A DNA stretch of 64,000 nt, taken from the NCBI RefSeq assembly GCF_002278075.1, contig NZ_CP022989.1, forward strand, positions 62,001-126,000. Direction: 5' to 3'. Numbering within the stretch: position 1 is the stretch's first letter; every line of letters starts with the position of its first letter. The DNA comes from Paraburkholderia aromaticivorans (lineage in GTDB: Bacteria; Pseudomonadota; Gammaproteobacteria; Burkholderiales; Burkholderiaceae). A program made the translations under genes and the position numbers. The notes beneath the pieces were generated by a model, which worked only from the letters and a program-made list of their open reading frames with translations, searched no databases and had not been told where the DNA came from. Positions 25,213 through 35,391 of this stretch are shown here, one piece after another.

Positions 25213-26670
25213 TCATGGACAAGTAACCGGCAATAGCACGGCAAAGTACGTCCGTCCCGGTGCGCTATCCACTGAAATTGTGCCACCGAGCTGCGTAACG
25301 ATTTGATAGCTCACCCACAATCCGAGGCTGTGCGACCGCCGACCCTCGGCCATGGCAACCGACCCGAACGGCTCGAATAGGTGCTCCATGGCCACGCCCG
25401 AAATGTGCTGACCGGTGTTCGATACCGTTATCTGCAGCCCAACCCCGTTGGCCGCAACAAGGCAGTCAACACGCCCGCCAACCTCCACGGCCTTCACCGC
25501 GTTTAACAGCAAATTGAGCACAAGCTGGCGCACCAGGTGTGCGGGTAATGCTATCGCCTCGTCCAACTGAATGTTCCAATGAAACGCTGCCTGCTTAGCC
25601 TGTATCTGCGGAGCTATCAACAGCTTCAAGTCCTGCCAGTCCGACAGACTCATTGCCGGGGAGTCCAGCCGCGCCTCAAACAGCAATGCGCCGACAGTAG
25701 AACGAATTTGCGCGAGACCTCGTTCGAGCAAACCTAGGGTCTTTCGGGTTTGGGCGTCGGGTTCCCCATGCGTATTGAGTGTGTCTATAGCGTTAAGCAT
25801 GCCGCCCAAGGGGTTGTTGATTTCATGCGCGATGCCAGCTGCGACTTGCCCGACGGCCGCCAGTCTTTCGGCGACGACGACTTCTCTCTCCAACTCCTGT
25901 TTCTGCGCCAGTTCGGCGAGCATGGCCCGGAACTGTCGCTCCAGCTGACCTATTTCGTCGTTCCCTTGCACTGTGATTTCCGCGCCAACTTCTTCAGGGT
26001 GCTCCTTTCCAATGCGGCCCATGGCGGCCGTGAGGCGCAAGAGCGGTTTCGCCATGCGGTCGCCCCAGAGCCAGCCTAGCGGTATGAGTAGTAGCAAGGC
26101 GGGCACAGTAGCCACAGCTAGCTTGAGCAGCGTGGAGCGGACACGACCGTAAAAGGTATTGGCGTCATAGAGCAGAACCACATAGCCGAGTCGGCTTCCA
26201 TCGTCCGAATTCACCGGCATGCCGGCGGTGACGTCGCGGCTAGCGAGTAATCCCGGAAAGTCGAAAAAGAACGGGTCGCCTGGACCTCGTAGATGTGAGA
26301 TGACCGCACCAAACTGTGCCGGAAGCTGGGCGACCGGGCGCTGGACAGGTTCCTTGCGGGGAGACGTGGAGGCGTACACCCGAGCCCTTGAGTCGAACAG
26401 AACGATTTCCTTCAGCGGATTTGTGGGCTCCCTGACCGCCACCGGTGTCCGAATCACTTCGAAGGCACGCCACAGGTCGTCTTTGACCATCGGGTCGCGA
26501 AGCGACAGTGTGAGGACGCGGCACAGATTCTGGGCGCTACTTTCGAGGTCATTTCTGGCATCGGAAACCGCAACGCTTACGAGCGCGAAGGTCACGAGTA
26601 TCTCCGTCAGCAGGATAACTGCACTGAGCGCGAGTGGAATCTTGTAACGGTAGCTGAGATGGGACAGCAT
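25213..26670 (-). CDS. aioS: AioS, sensor histidine kinase
   Basis: This 485-residue protein has an N-terminal membrane segment (ALSAVILLTEILVTFALVSV), a periplasmic domain of about 150 residues, a second membrane segment (VATVPALLLLIPLGWLWG), a HAMP region, and the kinase core with the H-box VAAGIAHEINNPLGGML, the N-box LVLNLLLNAVKAVE and a shortened G-box region (LGLWVSYQIVTQLGG). It lies between aioX and aioR with gaps of about 10 bp, the conserved order of arsenite oxidase regulators. It probably receives the AioX-arsenite signal at its periplasmic domain. Confidence 0.9.
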   Translation of the reverse strand: MLSHLSYRYKIPLALSAVILLTEILVTFALVSVAVSDARNDLESSAQNLCRVLTLSLRDPMVKDDLWRAFEVIRTPVAVREPTNPLKEIVLFDSRARVYASTSPRKEPVQRPVAQLPAQFGAVISHLRGPGDPFFFDFPGLLASRDVTAGMPVNSDDGSRLGYVVLLYDANTFYGRVRSTLLKLAVATVPALLLLIPLGWLWGDRMAKPLLRLTAAMGRIGKEHPEEVGAEITVQGNDEIGQLERQFRAMLAELAQKQELEREVVVAERLAAVGQVAAGIAHEINNPLGGMLNAIDTLNTHGEPDAQTRKTLGLLERGLAQIRSTVGALLFEARLDSPAMSLSDWQDLKLLIAPQIQAKQAAFHWNIQLDEAIALPAHLVRQLVLNLLLNAVKAVEVGGRVDCLVAANGVGLQITVSNTGQHISGVAMEHLFEPFGSVAMAEGRRSHSLGLWVSYQIVTQLGGTISVDSAPGRTYFAVLLPVTCP

Positions 26671-26680
26671 CTGCGCGGTC

Positions 26681-27559
26681 CTAAACTGGCCCAGAGTTCA
26701 GGATGGCAACCAGCCGGCGTATGCCATCGAACACCTTGTCGTCGTCCGGCACGAAGCCATCGAGGTTCAATCGCTGCAGCACTTCCCGGGCTGCAGGGCG
26801 GTCTTTCATACCGACCAACGCGCACTGGATACGAAGAAACGATTCGTCGTCAAGCGAGCGGCGCGCGACAATCGGCGGAAAACCGTACTGCGGAGAGCGC
26901 CACGCCACCCGTACCTCACGGGTGCGTTCCGGGTACTGCTTCTCGATGGTGTCGTAGACATACCCATCAATCTCACCCGCATCCGCAAGTCCGGTCGTCA
27001 CGGCGTCAACGACTTTTCTGTGCGCATACGTGAAGAAGGACTTCTTGAAGAAGCGGGTCGGCCGGATGCCCGCACGTATCAGCTCAGTGGTCGGGACCAA
27101 AAAGCCGGAATTCGATTGCGGGTCGCTGAATGCGAACACGCGGTTTCGAAGCTGCGAGATATGGGTGGTCTGCGTATCGCTTCTTGGGACAATCAGATAT
27201 GAACGATAAAGCGGCTTACCCTGATAGTCTGGTATCGCCATCAGCCGCATCGTTTGTGAGTTGGTGACGTATGGAAACCCGCAGACCCACGCCACATCAA
27301 GCCGATTCTCGGCGAGAAGGTCATCAATCTCACGATAGCTATTGCGCTGCACAAACCTCACATCAGAGTTGCATACCTCACCAAGTTCGCGGCTCCACCG
27401 GTCGAGCAGGCTGATTTCGTTATCGAGGAACACGGCAGTCGTGCCGAACGCAACCGTCGGGCCTTCGCCGGCAGTTGCAAGCTTGAAAGACGAGAGCAGT
27501 GGAAGGCCTAGCGCGAAGCGTAGAACCTGCCGCCGCCGGATGTTACGAATTGGTGACAT
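26681..27559 (-). CDS. aioX: AioX, periplasmic arsenite-binding protein
   Basis: This 292-residue protein belongs to the PhnD-like substrate-binding family. It begins MSPIRNIRRRQVLRFALGLP, an Arg-rich signal sequence that could be read by Tat. C93 in DVAWVCGFPYVTN is placed like the cysteine that binds As(III) in Agrobacterium AioX. Later segments FAFSDPQSNSGFLVP and DGYVYDTIEKQYP are typical of the fold. It is the first gene of the leftward aioXSR operon, divergent from aioBA, and supplies the arsenite signal to AioS. Confidence 0.88.
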   Translation of the reverse strand: MSPIRNIRRRQVLRFALGLPLLSSFKLATAGEGPTVAFGTTAVFLDNEISLLDRWSRELGEVCNSDVRFVQRNSYREIDDLLAENRLDVAWVCGFPYVTNSQTMRLMAIPDYQGKPLYRSYLIVPRSDTQTTHISQLRNRVFAFSDPQSNSGFLVPTTELIRAGIRPTRFFKKSFFTYAHRKVVDAVTTGLADAGEIDGYVYDTIEKQYPERTREVRVAWRSPQYGFPPIVARRSLDDESFLRIQCALVGMKDRPAAREVLQRLNLDGFVPDDDKVFDGIRRLVAILNSGPV

Positions 27560-27585
27560 GACGGCTCACTCCCCATCACGAACCG

Positions 27586-27599
27586 TTACCGGACGGTAA
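27586..27599. promoter_or_regulatory. Inverted repeat, candidate AioR enhancer site
   Basis: TTACCG-GA-CGGTAA is a perfect dyad, extended to CCGTTACCG/CGGTAATGG with one mismatch per arm. It is centred about 100 bp upstream of the transcription start expected from the sigma-54 promoter at 27668, the usual distance for an enhancer of an NtrC-type activator. Binding by AioR is inferred. Confidence 0.5.
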
Positions 27600-27667
27600 T
27601 GGCGTCCATCAGGTCTGCTGAATTCAAATCGTGTTGGCGCAAGCCTTCCGGCGGACGTCGGACCGCA

Positions 27668-27682
27668 TGGCATACCTCTTGC
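27668..27682 (+). promoter_or_regulatory. Sigma-54 (RpoN) promoter of aioBA
   Basis: TGGCATACCTCTTGC has GG and GC separated by exactly ten bases and fits TGGCAC-N5-TTGC except for T in place of C at one position and A for G at the next. The aioB ATG lies 54 bp downstream. With the GAFTGA-containing AioR encoded beside it, this is strong evidence for RpoN control, as known for aio genes of Agrobacterium. Confidence 0.8.
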
Positions 27683-27735
27683 CGTTTGCTCGATGCTAAC
27701 GATTACACGAGCAAGATTCAAGCGAGGAGGAGACA

Positions 27736-28260
27736 ATGTCCGAACTCAAAATCCGGCGTCGCACATTCCTGAAGTTGGGCGGCGGCTCAATTGCCGCCAC
27801 CGCCGCTTCTGCTCTGGTACCCACCGTGGCCTCGGCCGCAAACCCCGTGGATACCGGCAAGACGAAGCTCCCTTACCCGAAAAAGGCCGTCGGACAGGTA
27901 GGACGCATGACCGTCAACGCCCCTGTTACGTTCACCTATCCGGATGCTGCATCGCCCTGCACAGCTCTCAAGCTTGGGAGCCGCGTTCCGGGTGGCGTCG
28001 GCCCCGATGGTGACATCGTCGCCTATAGCACCATGTGTACGCACATGGGCTGCCCCGTCGTCTACGAGCCGACGACGAAGGTCTTCAAGTGTCCCTGCCA
28101 CTTCAGCATGTTCGACGCAGAAAAGGCCGGACAGATGATTGTCGGGCAGGCCACCGAAAATCTGCCTCGGGTGCGGCTTCAGTATGACGAGAAGACAGGC
28201 ACCGTGTCAGCAGTCGGCGTGGAAGGTTTGATATACGGCCGCCAGGCCAACGTTCTCTGA
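27736..28260 (+). CDS. aioB: AioB, arsenite oxidase Rieske subunit
   Basis: This 174-residue protein opens with a Tat signal ([17 protein letters not shown]). The Rieske [2Fe-2S] ligands are C101 and H103 in CTHMGC and C119 and H122 in CPCH; C106 and C121 can form the stabilising disulfide. Small subunit AioB passes electrons from AioA to a periplasmic acceptor. AGGAGG lies six bases before the start. It leads aioB-aioA and its Tat signal exports the folded complex. Confidence 0.95.
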   Translation: MSELKIRRRTFLKLGGGSIAATAASALVPTVASAANPVDTGKTKLPYPKKAVGQVGRMTVNAPVTFTYPDAASPCTALKLGSRVPGGVGPDGDIVAYSTMCTHMGCPVVYEPTTKVFKCPCHFSMFDAEKAGQMIVGQATENLPRVRLQYDEKTGTVSAVGVEGLIYGRQANVL

Positions 28261-28276
28261 GTTCGAGGAGCTGAAA

Positions 28277-30754
28277 ATGCCCACCGATAAGGACCGCATT
28301 GCGCTACCGCCGGTCACGGCCCAGCGAACCAATATGACCTGCCATTTCTGCATCGTTGGATGCGGGTACCACGTGTACAAATGGCCGGAGGACCAGGAAG
28401 GTGGCCGCGCGCCGAACCAGAATGCGCTCGGTGTTGATTTTCGCAAACAGGTGCCGCCACTCTCGCTCATCATGACGCCTGCCATGGAAAACGTGGTCAC
28501 CGACCGCGATGGCTCGCGCCACACCATCATGATTGTTCCGGACAAGACCTGCGTCGTGAACAGTGGCTTGAGTTCGACACGCGGCGGCAAGATGGCGATG
28601 TACATGTACGCGGCGGACGGAATCACCCAGGAACGGTTGAGACAACCGCGCATCTATCTAAGCGACCAGTGGGTCGATACGACCTGGGACCAGGCGATGG
28701 CGCTTTACGCCGGCCTGATGAAGAAGGTACTCGACAAGGACGGTCCAAGCGGTATTGTCTTTTCTGCCTTCGACCACGGTGGTGCAGGCGGTGGCTTCGA
28801 AAATACGTGGGGGTCCGGCAAGCTGATGTTCACGGCGCTGCAAACGCCGATGGTTCGCATCCACAACCGGCCGGCGTACAACTCCGAGTGCCACGCCACC
28901 CGTGAGATGGGTATTGGCGAACTGAACAATTCGTACGAGGACGCCGAGCTGGCCGATGTCATCTGGTCCATTGGCGCAAACTCGTACGAAACACAGACGA
29001 ACTACTTCCTCAACCACTGGGTGCCAAACCTGCAGGGCGGGACGCTCGACAAGAAAAAGCAACGCTTCCCAGGCGAGGCGTTCCCGAAGACAAAAGTTGT
29101 GTTCGTGGACCCGCGGCGCACGGCGACCGTCGCGGTCGCCGAGCAGGTAGCCGGAAAGGATAACGTTTTGCATCTGGACATTCAGCCGGGCGCTGACATC
29201 GCATTGTTCAACGGGATTTTTACCTACGTTGTCCAGCAGGGATGGATTGACAAAGATTTCATTGCCGCCCATACGAACGGCTTTGATGCGGCTGTCCAGG
29301 CCAACAAGCTGTCACTCGACGAGTGCAGCAAAATCACAGGCGTGCCGGTTGAGAAAATCAAGACCGCAGCTGAATGGTCATATAAACCGAAGGGACCGGG
29401 GCAGCTTCCGAGAACGATGCATACCTACGAAAAAGGCATCATCTGGGGCAACGACAATTATCTGATTCAGTCGTCGCTATTGGACGTCGCTATTGCCACT
29501 CACAATGTCGGACGGCGAGGTACGGGTTGCGTGCGGATGGGCGGACACCAGGAGGGATACACGAGGCCACCGTATCCCGGCAACACGAAGATATACATCG
29601 ACCAGGAACTCATCCACGGCAAGGGGCGGATGATGACGTGGTGGGCGTGCAATAACTTCCAGACGAGCAACAACGCGCAGGGATTGCGCGAAGTGGTCTT
29701 GCGTCGCTCGCAGATTGTGAAAGATGCGATGCAGGGTGCACGTGGTGCGAGCACAGAGCAACTGGTTGACGTGATTTACGACGCGACCAGCAAAGGCGGT
29801 TTGTTCGTGACGAACATCAACATCTATCCGACAAAGCTACAGGAAGCTGCGCACCTCATGCTGCCAGCGACACACCCCGGCGAAATGAATCTTACATCGA
29901 TGAACGGCGAGCGGCGCATGCGCCTGTCCGAGCGGTTCATGGACCCGCCCGGAAGCGCGATGCCAGACTGTCTCATCGCGGCGCGCGTCGCCAACGCATT
30001 GCGCGCCATGTATCAGAAAGATGGCAACGCGAAGATGGTCGCGCGTTTTGATGGTTTCGACTGGAAGACCGAAGAGGACGCGTTCAACGATGGATTCCGT
30101 CGTGCCGGGCAACCGGGAGTGGAAAAGATAGATAGCCAGGGCGGCGACACCGGAAACCTGGTTACCTATGAACGTCTCAAGGTGATGGCTAACAACGGAG
30201 TGCAACTGCCGGCCAAGGCGTGGGAAGGAGGCAAGCTGGTCGGCACCGAAATGATGTACATGGATGGCAAATTCGACACGCCAGACGGCAAGGCCCAGTT
30301 CAAGCCCTCGCCGTGGCCGGGTCTGCCGAAGACGGTCGCTGACCAAAAGTCGAAATACCGCTTCTGGATTAACAACGGCCGCACGAACGAGGTGTGGCAG
30401 ACGGTGTACCACGACCAGTACAACGAATTCGTCCGTGCTCGCGACCCGATGGCGTATATCGAAATGAACCCGGACGATGCACAAGGACTCGGGATTGGCG
30501 CCGGCGATATCGTCGAAGTATTCAACGACTTTGGGTCCACGTACGCAATGGCCTATCCGGCGGCCGAACTGAAGCATGACCAGACCTTCATGGTGTTCGG
30601 CCACATCAACGGCATCCAGGACAACGTCACGACCACATGGACGGACCGCAACATCATTCCGTACTACAAGGGCACGTGGGCGAACATCCGTCGCGTCGGG
30701 TCGATGGAGGATTACAAGCAAAAAGTCAGCTTCAAGAGTCGCCGTTATACATAG
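28277..30754 (+). CDS. aioA: AioA, arsenite oxidase molybdopterin subunit
   Basis: This 825-residue protein starts [20 protein letters not shown] followed by C22-x2-C25-x3-C29, the [3Fe-4S] site of AioA. It has no export signal of its own, as usual, since it travels with Aio[23 protein letters not shown] opening, [18 protein letters not shown] and the C-terminal [19 protein letters not shown] are typical of AioA and distinguish it from ArrA and ArxA. It oxidises arsenite to arsenate in the periplasm using bis-MGD molybdenum. Length is full and no lesion is seen. Confidence 0.96.
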   Translation: MPTDKDRIALPPVTAQRTNMTCHFCIVGCGYHVYKWPEDQEGGRAPNQNALGVDFRKQVPPLSLIMTPAMENVVTDRDGSRHTIMIVPDKTCVVNSGLSSTRGGKMAMYMYAADGITQERLRQPRIYLSDQWVDTTWDQAMALYAGLMKKVLDKDGPSGIVFSAFDHGGAGGGFENTWGSGKLMFTALQTPMVRIHNRPAYNSECHATREMGIGELNNSYEDAELADVIWSIGANSYETQTNYFLNHWVPNLQGGTLDKKKQRFPGEAFPKTKVVFVDPRRTATVAVAEQVAGKDNVLHLDIQPGADIALFNGIFTYVVQQGWIDKDFIAAHTNGFDAAVQANKLSLDECSKITGVPVEKIKTAAEWSYKPKGPGQLPRTMHTYEKGIIWGNDNYLIQSSLLDVAIATHNVGRRGTGCVRMGGHQEGYTRPPYPGNTKIYIDQELIHGKGRMMTWWACNNFQTSNNAQGLREVVLRRSQIVKDAMQGARGASTEQLVDVIYDATSKGGLFVTNINIYPTKLQEAAHLMLPATHPGEMNLTSMNGERRMRLSERFMDPPGSAMPDCLIAARVANALRAMYQKDGNAKMVARFDGFDWKTEEDAFNDGFRRAGQPGVEKIDSQGGDTGNLVTYERLKVMANNGVQLPAKAWEGGKLVGTEMMYMDGKFDTPDGKAQFKPSPWPGLPKTVADQKSKYRFWINNGRTNEVWQTVYHDQYNEFVRARDPMAYIEMNPDDAQGLGIGAGDIVEVFNDFGSTYAMAYPAAELKHDQTFMVFGHINGIQDNVTTTWTDRNIIPYYKGTWANIRRVGSMEDYKQKVSFKSRRYT

Positions 30755-30763
30755 GTGACGACG

Positions 30764-30780
30764 GCCGGCACATTGCCGGC
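30764..30780 (+). terminator. Rho-independent-type terminator after aioA
   Basis: GCCGGCA and TGCCGGC form a seven-base-pair stem with a three-base CAT loop, followed by TGTATTCTCTCTCTTTCT, a pyrimidine-rich tail. It lies 10 bp after the aioA stop and 57 bp before moaA, so moaA may be partly uncoupled from aioBA. Confidence 0.65.
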
Positions 30781-30836
30781 TGTATTCTCTCTCTTTCTCC
30801 AGTCGGCGGCTATCCGCACGTGGGAGTGGAGCTGCG

Positions 30837-31964
30837 ATGAAGGAATTTACGCTGGGGCGAGTCATTCCGCTCGTGGAAGTCAGCGCCGCTGACCCGACTG
30901 AGCGCAATTTGCTTGCGTCAGACTCCGCGGTAATTGCGCTACCGCTTCGGGACACGCGTCTGCGGCCGTTGCGAGATTTGCGTATATCAGTCACGGACCG
31001 CTGCAATTTCCGTTGTGTCTATTGCATGCCGAAGGAGGTTTTCGGCAAGGACTACGCATTCCTGCCCCGGCGTGAGTTGCTTAGCTTCGAGGAAATTGAG
31101 CGAATCGCTCGCGTGTTTGTCGGACTCGGTGTCGAAAAGATTCGTCTCACGGGTGGAGAACCACTCCTGCGAAAAGACCTTGAATACCTTGTCGAGCGGT
31201 TGGCCGCGTTACGGACGCCTCGTGGCGAGGACGTCGAGTTGACGCTGACGACCAACGGTTCTCTGTTAAGTCGCAAGGCGCAGCTGCTGCGAGACGCCGG
31301 ATTGAAGCGCATCACAGTCAGTCTCGACTCAATAGACGAGGCTGTGTTTCAGCGGATGAATGGCGTCGGCTTTCCTGCCGCATTTGTGCTGGAAGGAATC
31401 GACGCTGCACAACGTGTCGGCCCCGCTCCGGTCAAGGTCAACATGGTGGTGAAGCGCGGCCTGAACGACACGCAGATTCTGCCGATGGCACGCCACTTCC
31501 GGGGAACTGGCGTGGAAGTCCGCTTCATCGAGTTCATGGATGTCGGGGCGAGCAACGGCTGGAACATGGCGTCGGTGGTGCCGTCGTCCGAGCTTGTTCG
31601 CAGCATTGACGCAGCATTCCCTCTCGTACCGGTTGGCCGTGACAAGCCCTCAGACACGTCGGCTCGATTTCGCTACGCCGATGGTCAAGGAAACATCGGC
31701 GCCATCTCGAGCGTCTCGCAGCCGTTCTGCAGCGACTGCACGCGGCTACGGTTGTCTGCGGACGGTCGGCTCTTCACCTGTCTGTTCGCCTCTCGCGGCC
31801 TGGACATACGCACGCCAATGCGAAACAGCCACACCGATGAAGGGTTGCGTCAACGGGTTGCTAACCTATGGACGCGGAGGGCCGACCGCTATTCAGAGCA
31901 ACGTGGTGAAATCAGCGCCACAGACAACCGGTCCAAAGTCGAAATGTCGTTCATCGACGGTTGA
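30837..31964 (+). CDS. moaA: MoaA, GTP 3',8-cyclase for molybdopterin synthesis
   Basis: This 375-residue radical-SAM protein has C56-x3-C60-x2-C63 (CNFRCVYC) and the C-terminal second cluster ligands in [39 protein letters not shown] is the SAM-binding GGE region. It ends KVEMSFIDG rather than the usual YIGG; the final GG normally needed with MoaC activity is thus altered to DG, which could lower activity. It is beside aioA because AioA needs molybdopterin. The N-terminal 45 residues are longer than in most family members. Confidence 0.92.
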   Translation: MKEFTLGRVIPLVEVSAADPTERNLLASDSAVIALPLRDTRLRPLRDLRISVTDRCNFRCVYCMPKEVFGKDYAFLPRRELLSFEEIERIARVFVGLGVEKIRLTGGEPLLRKDLEYLVERLAALRTPRGEDVELTLTTNGSLLSRKAQLLRDAGLKRITVSLDSIDEAVFQRMNGVGFPAAFVLEGIDAAQRVGPAPVKVNMVVKRGLNDTQILPMARHFRGTGVEVRFIEFMDVGASNGWNMASVVPSSELVRSIDAAFPLVPVGRDKPSDTSARFRYADGQGNIGAISSVSQPFCSDCTRLRLSADGRLFTCLFASRGLDIRTPMRNSHTDEGLRQRVANLWTRRADRYSEQRGEISATDNRSKVEMSFIDG

Positions 31965-32056
31965 TGGCAGACAGCCGCTCTGCCGCCATTCATCACAGAA
32001 GTCGAGGGTGATTATTCAGTCGGTCCATCCATTAGGCACTTCGCTGGATGGGCGAA

Positions 32057-32479
32057 CTACTTCACACGATGTCCATGTTCGTCGACGACAACCTCACCGT
32101 CCTCTTTCACGAATGGCACCGAGCGGGCTTTGGGCAGGATGTCGAGAATAACTTCGGATGGGCGGCACAGCCGCACACCGTGGTCGGTCACGACAAGCGG
32201 TCGGTTGATGAGAATGGGGTGCTCCAGCATAGCGTCGATGAGTTGGTCGTCGCTGAGCAGCGGGTCATCCAGCCCCAAGTCCGCATACGGCGTGCCCTTC
32301 TGGCGCATTACATCACGCACGCCAAGTCCCGACCGCCCGATGAGGTCCACAAGCGTTGCGCGAGATAGGGGCGTTTTCAGATACTCGATAACGGTCGGTT
32401 CGATGCCGGCGTTGCGAATCATCGCAAGGGTGTTGCGCGACGTTCCGCAATCGGGGTTGTGGTAAATCGTGACAGTCAT
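32057..32479 (-). CDS. arsC: Arsenate reductase ArsC, glutaredoxin-linked type
   Basis: This 140-residue protein has the thioredoxin-fold ArsC start [20 protein letters not shown] with catalytic C11, and the Arg-containing [20 protein letters not shown] and [21 protein letters not shown] regions that bind arsenate. It uses glutathione and glutaredoxin, unlike the LMW-type ArsC at 11275. Its start overlaps the arsO stop by four bases on the minus strand. The window thus encodes two unrelated cytoplasmic arsenate reductases next to an arsenite oxidase. Confidence 0.93.
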   Translation of the reverse strand: MTVTIYHNPDCGTSRNTLAMIRNAGIEPTVIEYLKTPLSRATLVDLIGRSGLGVRDVMRQKGTPYADLGLDDPLLSDDQLIDAMLEHPILINRPLVVTDHGVRLCRPSEVILDILPKARSVPFVKEDGEVVVDEHGHRVK

Positions 32480-33570
32480 GCCGTTTGCTCCGCAAGGGAA
32501 GATAGATAGTCTTTAATCTGTGATGCGGTGGAACGTGCGCTACGCATCACACCAATGAGCGTGGCTGACGCGAATCCGCACCATTCACCATAGCCAACAA
32601 GCCACAATCTGCGCTCAACAACTGAGCGGCCGTCTAATACGTCGACCCTGCCCGTGGCATTGACCACGTTCAAGGCCCGCAAATGCTTAAGCGCCGGCCG
32701 GAACCCGGTGCACCATATAACTGCGTCGACGTGCAAGCGAGTCCCGTCCGCCCAGACGACGCCATCATTGACGAAGTGGGCGAAAGGGCGAACCGACTTC
32801 AGGACACCACGCTCTCGTGCCTCGCGAACTGGAGGCACCATAACGACATCGCCGAGGCCACCGGTAGGCGCCGGGTCCGGGCGGCCTTCCAAATGCGCCT
32901 TCCAACGTTGTGTTGCGCGCTCAAACAGCACGCGCCCGTCGACATCGTCTGGCAGAAACGTCGGCTCTTCCAACGTAACCCAGGTCACATTACAAACCTG
33001 CGACAGTTCGGCGAGTATCTGTGCGCCGGAGTTGCCACCTCCGACGACCAGCACCCGTTTGCCGCGGAACGCATCCGGGTTCTTGTAATGGGCCGAGTGC
33101 ACCTGCTCACCGTCGAAGTCCCGTCGCCCCGGATAATCTGGAATATAAGGGCCGCTCCATGTGCCAGTGGCACTGACAACTGCTTTTGCAAGCCATACAC
33201 CTTGGTCCGTCGATACAAGGAGCCCATCTCTGCGATGAGACACCGCCTTTACCTGCACTGGGCGATGCACCGGAATCTCATAGCGCCTCTCATACTCAGT
33301 GAGATAGCGAACGACATGCTCACGCGACGGGTATTGCTCCGAGGTCACCGGCATCAGCCATCCCGGTAGCGAACTCCACTTCGCTGGGGAAAAAAGGTGG
33401 AGTGAATCCCATGCATGCCGCCAAGCCCCACCCGCGGCTCGCTGGTTGTCAAGTACGACATAGCCGACACCGGCGCGGCGCAGGAAATAGGCAACCGCCA
33501 AGGCGGACTGACCACCGCCAATAACGGCGACGTCAATTTGGCTGGCTGCAGAAACATTGCTGTTAGACAT
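32476..33570 (-). CDS. arsO: ArsO-family FAD/NAD(P)-dependent monooxygenase-like protein
   Basis: This 364-residue protein has an N-terminal FAD motif [20 protein letters not shown] and a second nucleotide motif [19 protein letters not shown] near the middle, plus [17 protein letters not shown], typical of flavin-containing monooxygenase-like enzymes. Such genes occur in ars operons under the name arsO; their reaction is not established. It is translationally coupled to arsC (four-base overlap). [13 protein letters not shown] marks the C-terminal FAD region. Confidence 0.85.
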   Translation of the reverse strand: MSNSNVSAASQIDVAVIGGGQSALAVAYFLRRAGVGYVVLDNQRAAGGAWRHAWDSLHLFSPAKWSSLPGWLMPVTSEQYPSREHVVRYLTEYERRYEIPVHRPVQVKAVSHRRDGLLVSTDQGVWLAKAVVSATGTWSGPYIPDYPGRRDFDGEQVHSAHYKNPDAFRGKRVLVVGGGNSGAQILAELSQVCNVTWVTLEEPTFLPDDVDGRVLFERATQRWKAHLEGRPDPAPTGGLGDVVMVPPVREARERGVLKSVRPFAHFVNDGVVWADGTRLHVDAVIWCTGFRPALKHLRALNVVNATGRVDVLDGRSVVERRLWLVGYGEWCGFASATLIGVMRSARSTASQIKDYLSSLAEQTA

Positions 33571-34117
33571 AGATGCTCATCCAGATGATACTTCGATAAT
33601 ACCGGATATGTCGTGTTCAAAACGGCTACATGAGGTGCGTAGTGATTTCTGACCTGTGGAAGATTACCAGCGGTCTCCGGCCGTCCTCCGCACGTCTGCA
33701 GCTACTCATAGACCGGGCGCCAGAACTTTATACCGGCATCGCCGGCATGCCGAGCGGCACGTGGCGATGCAGGAACTCATGGAGTTGTTGCCGCAGATAG
33801 CGCATGCCGCACGCCTAACAGCCGATGAAATTAAGGTACCTGCCGGGCCCTGCCAACGATTTCTCCCGACAGAGTGACGACACGACGAGCCAAGTGTGAA
33901 CGTGAACACCGTAAGAAAGCTGCACGGTGTCAGCCCCCCACTCTTGGGTTATCGGAAATCTCGATGCATGATTAAAAGATACTCACTTTCGGCACGTTAA
34001 TGCACTATGAGCTGTAAACCTGATGTCGGAACCGTCAGAGCAAAGTGCACGGTTGGACAACCTTTCCGCTATTTGCGTCTGCTACGGAGAGCTCTGCGCT
34101 CCCGCAGCAGCCCGCCA
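33571..34117. other. Gene-poor stretch at the right end of the arsenic island
   Basis: No supported gene is seen. The sequence becomes more AT-rich after about 33940 (for example TGCATGATTAAAAGATACTCAC). No transposase or recombinase fragment was recognised. It separates arsO from the right copy of the direct repeat. Confidence 0.35.
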
Positions 34118-34201
34118 TAAAAAGAGCTCCATCCAATTATGGCTTTATATGTCGAAGAAACTCTCAGATTGAAGAAGAGGTTAAAGACATATCTAGCGAA
34201 T
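34118..34201 (+). repeat. Right copy of the 83/84-bp noncoding repeat
   Basis: It matches 4538-4620 in the same orientation: TAAAAAGA, CCATCCAATTATGGCTTT, GAAGAAG, AAAGACAT and the shared end CTAGCGAAT. The right copy can pair GCCATAA (from 34114) with TTATGGC (to 34143). With the left copy it frames 29.5 kb that contain the arsenic, sulfur and arsenite-oxidase genes. Confidence 0.6.
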
Positions 34202-34257
34202 AGCTTTGGCCGACGCAGCATCTAAAAATTTAGCAGCGCACGAGCAGATAGGTAATA

Positions 34258-34698
34258 TTGTCGATAGATATTGGCTCCGTCGATGGCGCACCATCAGCAC
34301 GGGACCACAGCGGCTTGCAGGGCAACTGTCCCATTGGGACATCTTCCCTGCAAAGCCAAAGACCAATACAACAAGCTGTCCGGGAAAAAATGCTCGACCT
34401 GCTCATTTCGCTCGCCTTTTCGATGCAGTCGAACAAAGGCGCCTACGCGCTTCTGCTCGACGCAGGCGTATCGCGTGCATCGCGCATCCCCACTGGTTGA
34501 GAGATAGTTCTCGAACTGATACGTAAGGTGGCCGCGCTTTCCGAGGAACAATGCGAGCCGAACCCGGTTGCGTGGTATGCTAAGAAGTTTCGCGAGCAGC
34601 CCCACTACGGCACGTTGCTCGATACGTCTCTTCTGCCGAGGCGGCAACCTGCACAAAACCTGGAACGTTTTGCCACCGCACAAAGGCGGCATCGATGA
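34258..34698 (+). pseudogene. Possible broken gene with one in-frame stop
   Basis: The plus frame from 34258 gives 80 residues including REKMLDLLISLAFSMQSNKG and ALLLDAGVSRASRIPTG, stops at a TGA (34498-34500) and continues coherently for 65 codons (EIVLELIRKVAALSEEQ, NPVAWYAKKFREQPHYGTLL) to 34698. Both parts look protein-like and in the same frame, so a single nonsense change in a 146-codon gene is plausible. I do not recognise the family, and the overlapping minus frame cannot be excluded. Confidence 0.3.
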
Positions 34699-35025
34699 GG
34701 CGCGCCGTCAGCAAATCGCCCTCACCGCATGGAGGCCGGATTGTCAGACTTGGCGACCCAACGCTAGGTCGCGCACTAAACTCGTCAAAACCGTTGGCCA
34801 ACTATCGGCGAGAAGGAGACAGCATCGACCCACAGTTTCGCGGTGGCTGAGAAGCCCACCTGGACGTTGCGTACCCAGTCCTGACGCCTCCCCGCGCGCG
34901 TAGCGTGAGTCAGTAATGCCGCGTTACGAATCTCGCACCGTCGTTGCACATGTGTCCAACTGCCACTCCTACACTCCGAACCGTAGCCACTGACATCGCA
35001 CTCGACTGTGTGGGGAGTAGGGAAA

Positions 35026-35337
35026 ATGAACAACAAAATCGTTGGATTTGCATTCGGTCTTGTCGCGTTCGCGGCGTCCACCGCCGCGTCGGCGCACGTC
35101 GACATTGGCGTAGGCATAGGCATTCCGGTCGGAGTCTATGCGCCGGCAGAGCCAGTGTACGCACCGCCGCCTCCCGTGGTATATGCTCCGCCGCCGGTCG
35201 CCGTTGCATACGACGGGGATGACGACTGGCGAGCCCGCGAATGGCGCGAACGTCGCGAGTGGCGTGAACGTGAATGGCGCCACCAGGAATGGCGTGAGCA
35301 CGAGCGGCGCGAGCGTCAAGATTGGCGGGGGTATTGA
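35026..35337 (+). CDS. Small secreted protein with Pro-rich and Arg/Trp/Glu-rich repeats
   Basis: The ATG at 35026 follows GGGA; a GTG-initiated frame six codons earlier is less likely. Residues 1-24 are a Sec signal ending ASAHVD. Then come a Gly-Val segment (IGVGIGIPVGVYAP), a Pro/Tyr/Val region (PVYAPPPPVVYAPPPVAV) and a C-terminal tail of WRER/WREH repeats. Such proteins with YAPPPPVVYAPPP are common in Burkholderia and have no known role. Probably periplasmic or outer-membrane linked. Confidence 0.75.
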   Translation: MNNKIVGFAFGLVAFAASTAASAHVDIGVGIGIPVGVYAPAEPVYAPPPPVVYAPPPVAVAYDGDDDWRAREWRERREWREREWRHQEWREHERRERQDWRGY

Positions 35338-35391
35338 AACGACACCGGACGGCGCCACATCCGAAAAAAATCAACCTCTGAGTATATTTGA

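Noticed and set aside
29837..31006. 389-codon minus frame opposite aioA and moaA
   Set aside because: Overlaps two certain genes and shows no domain.
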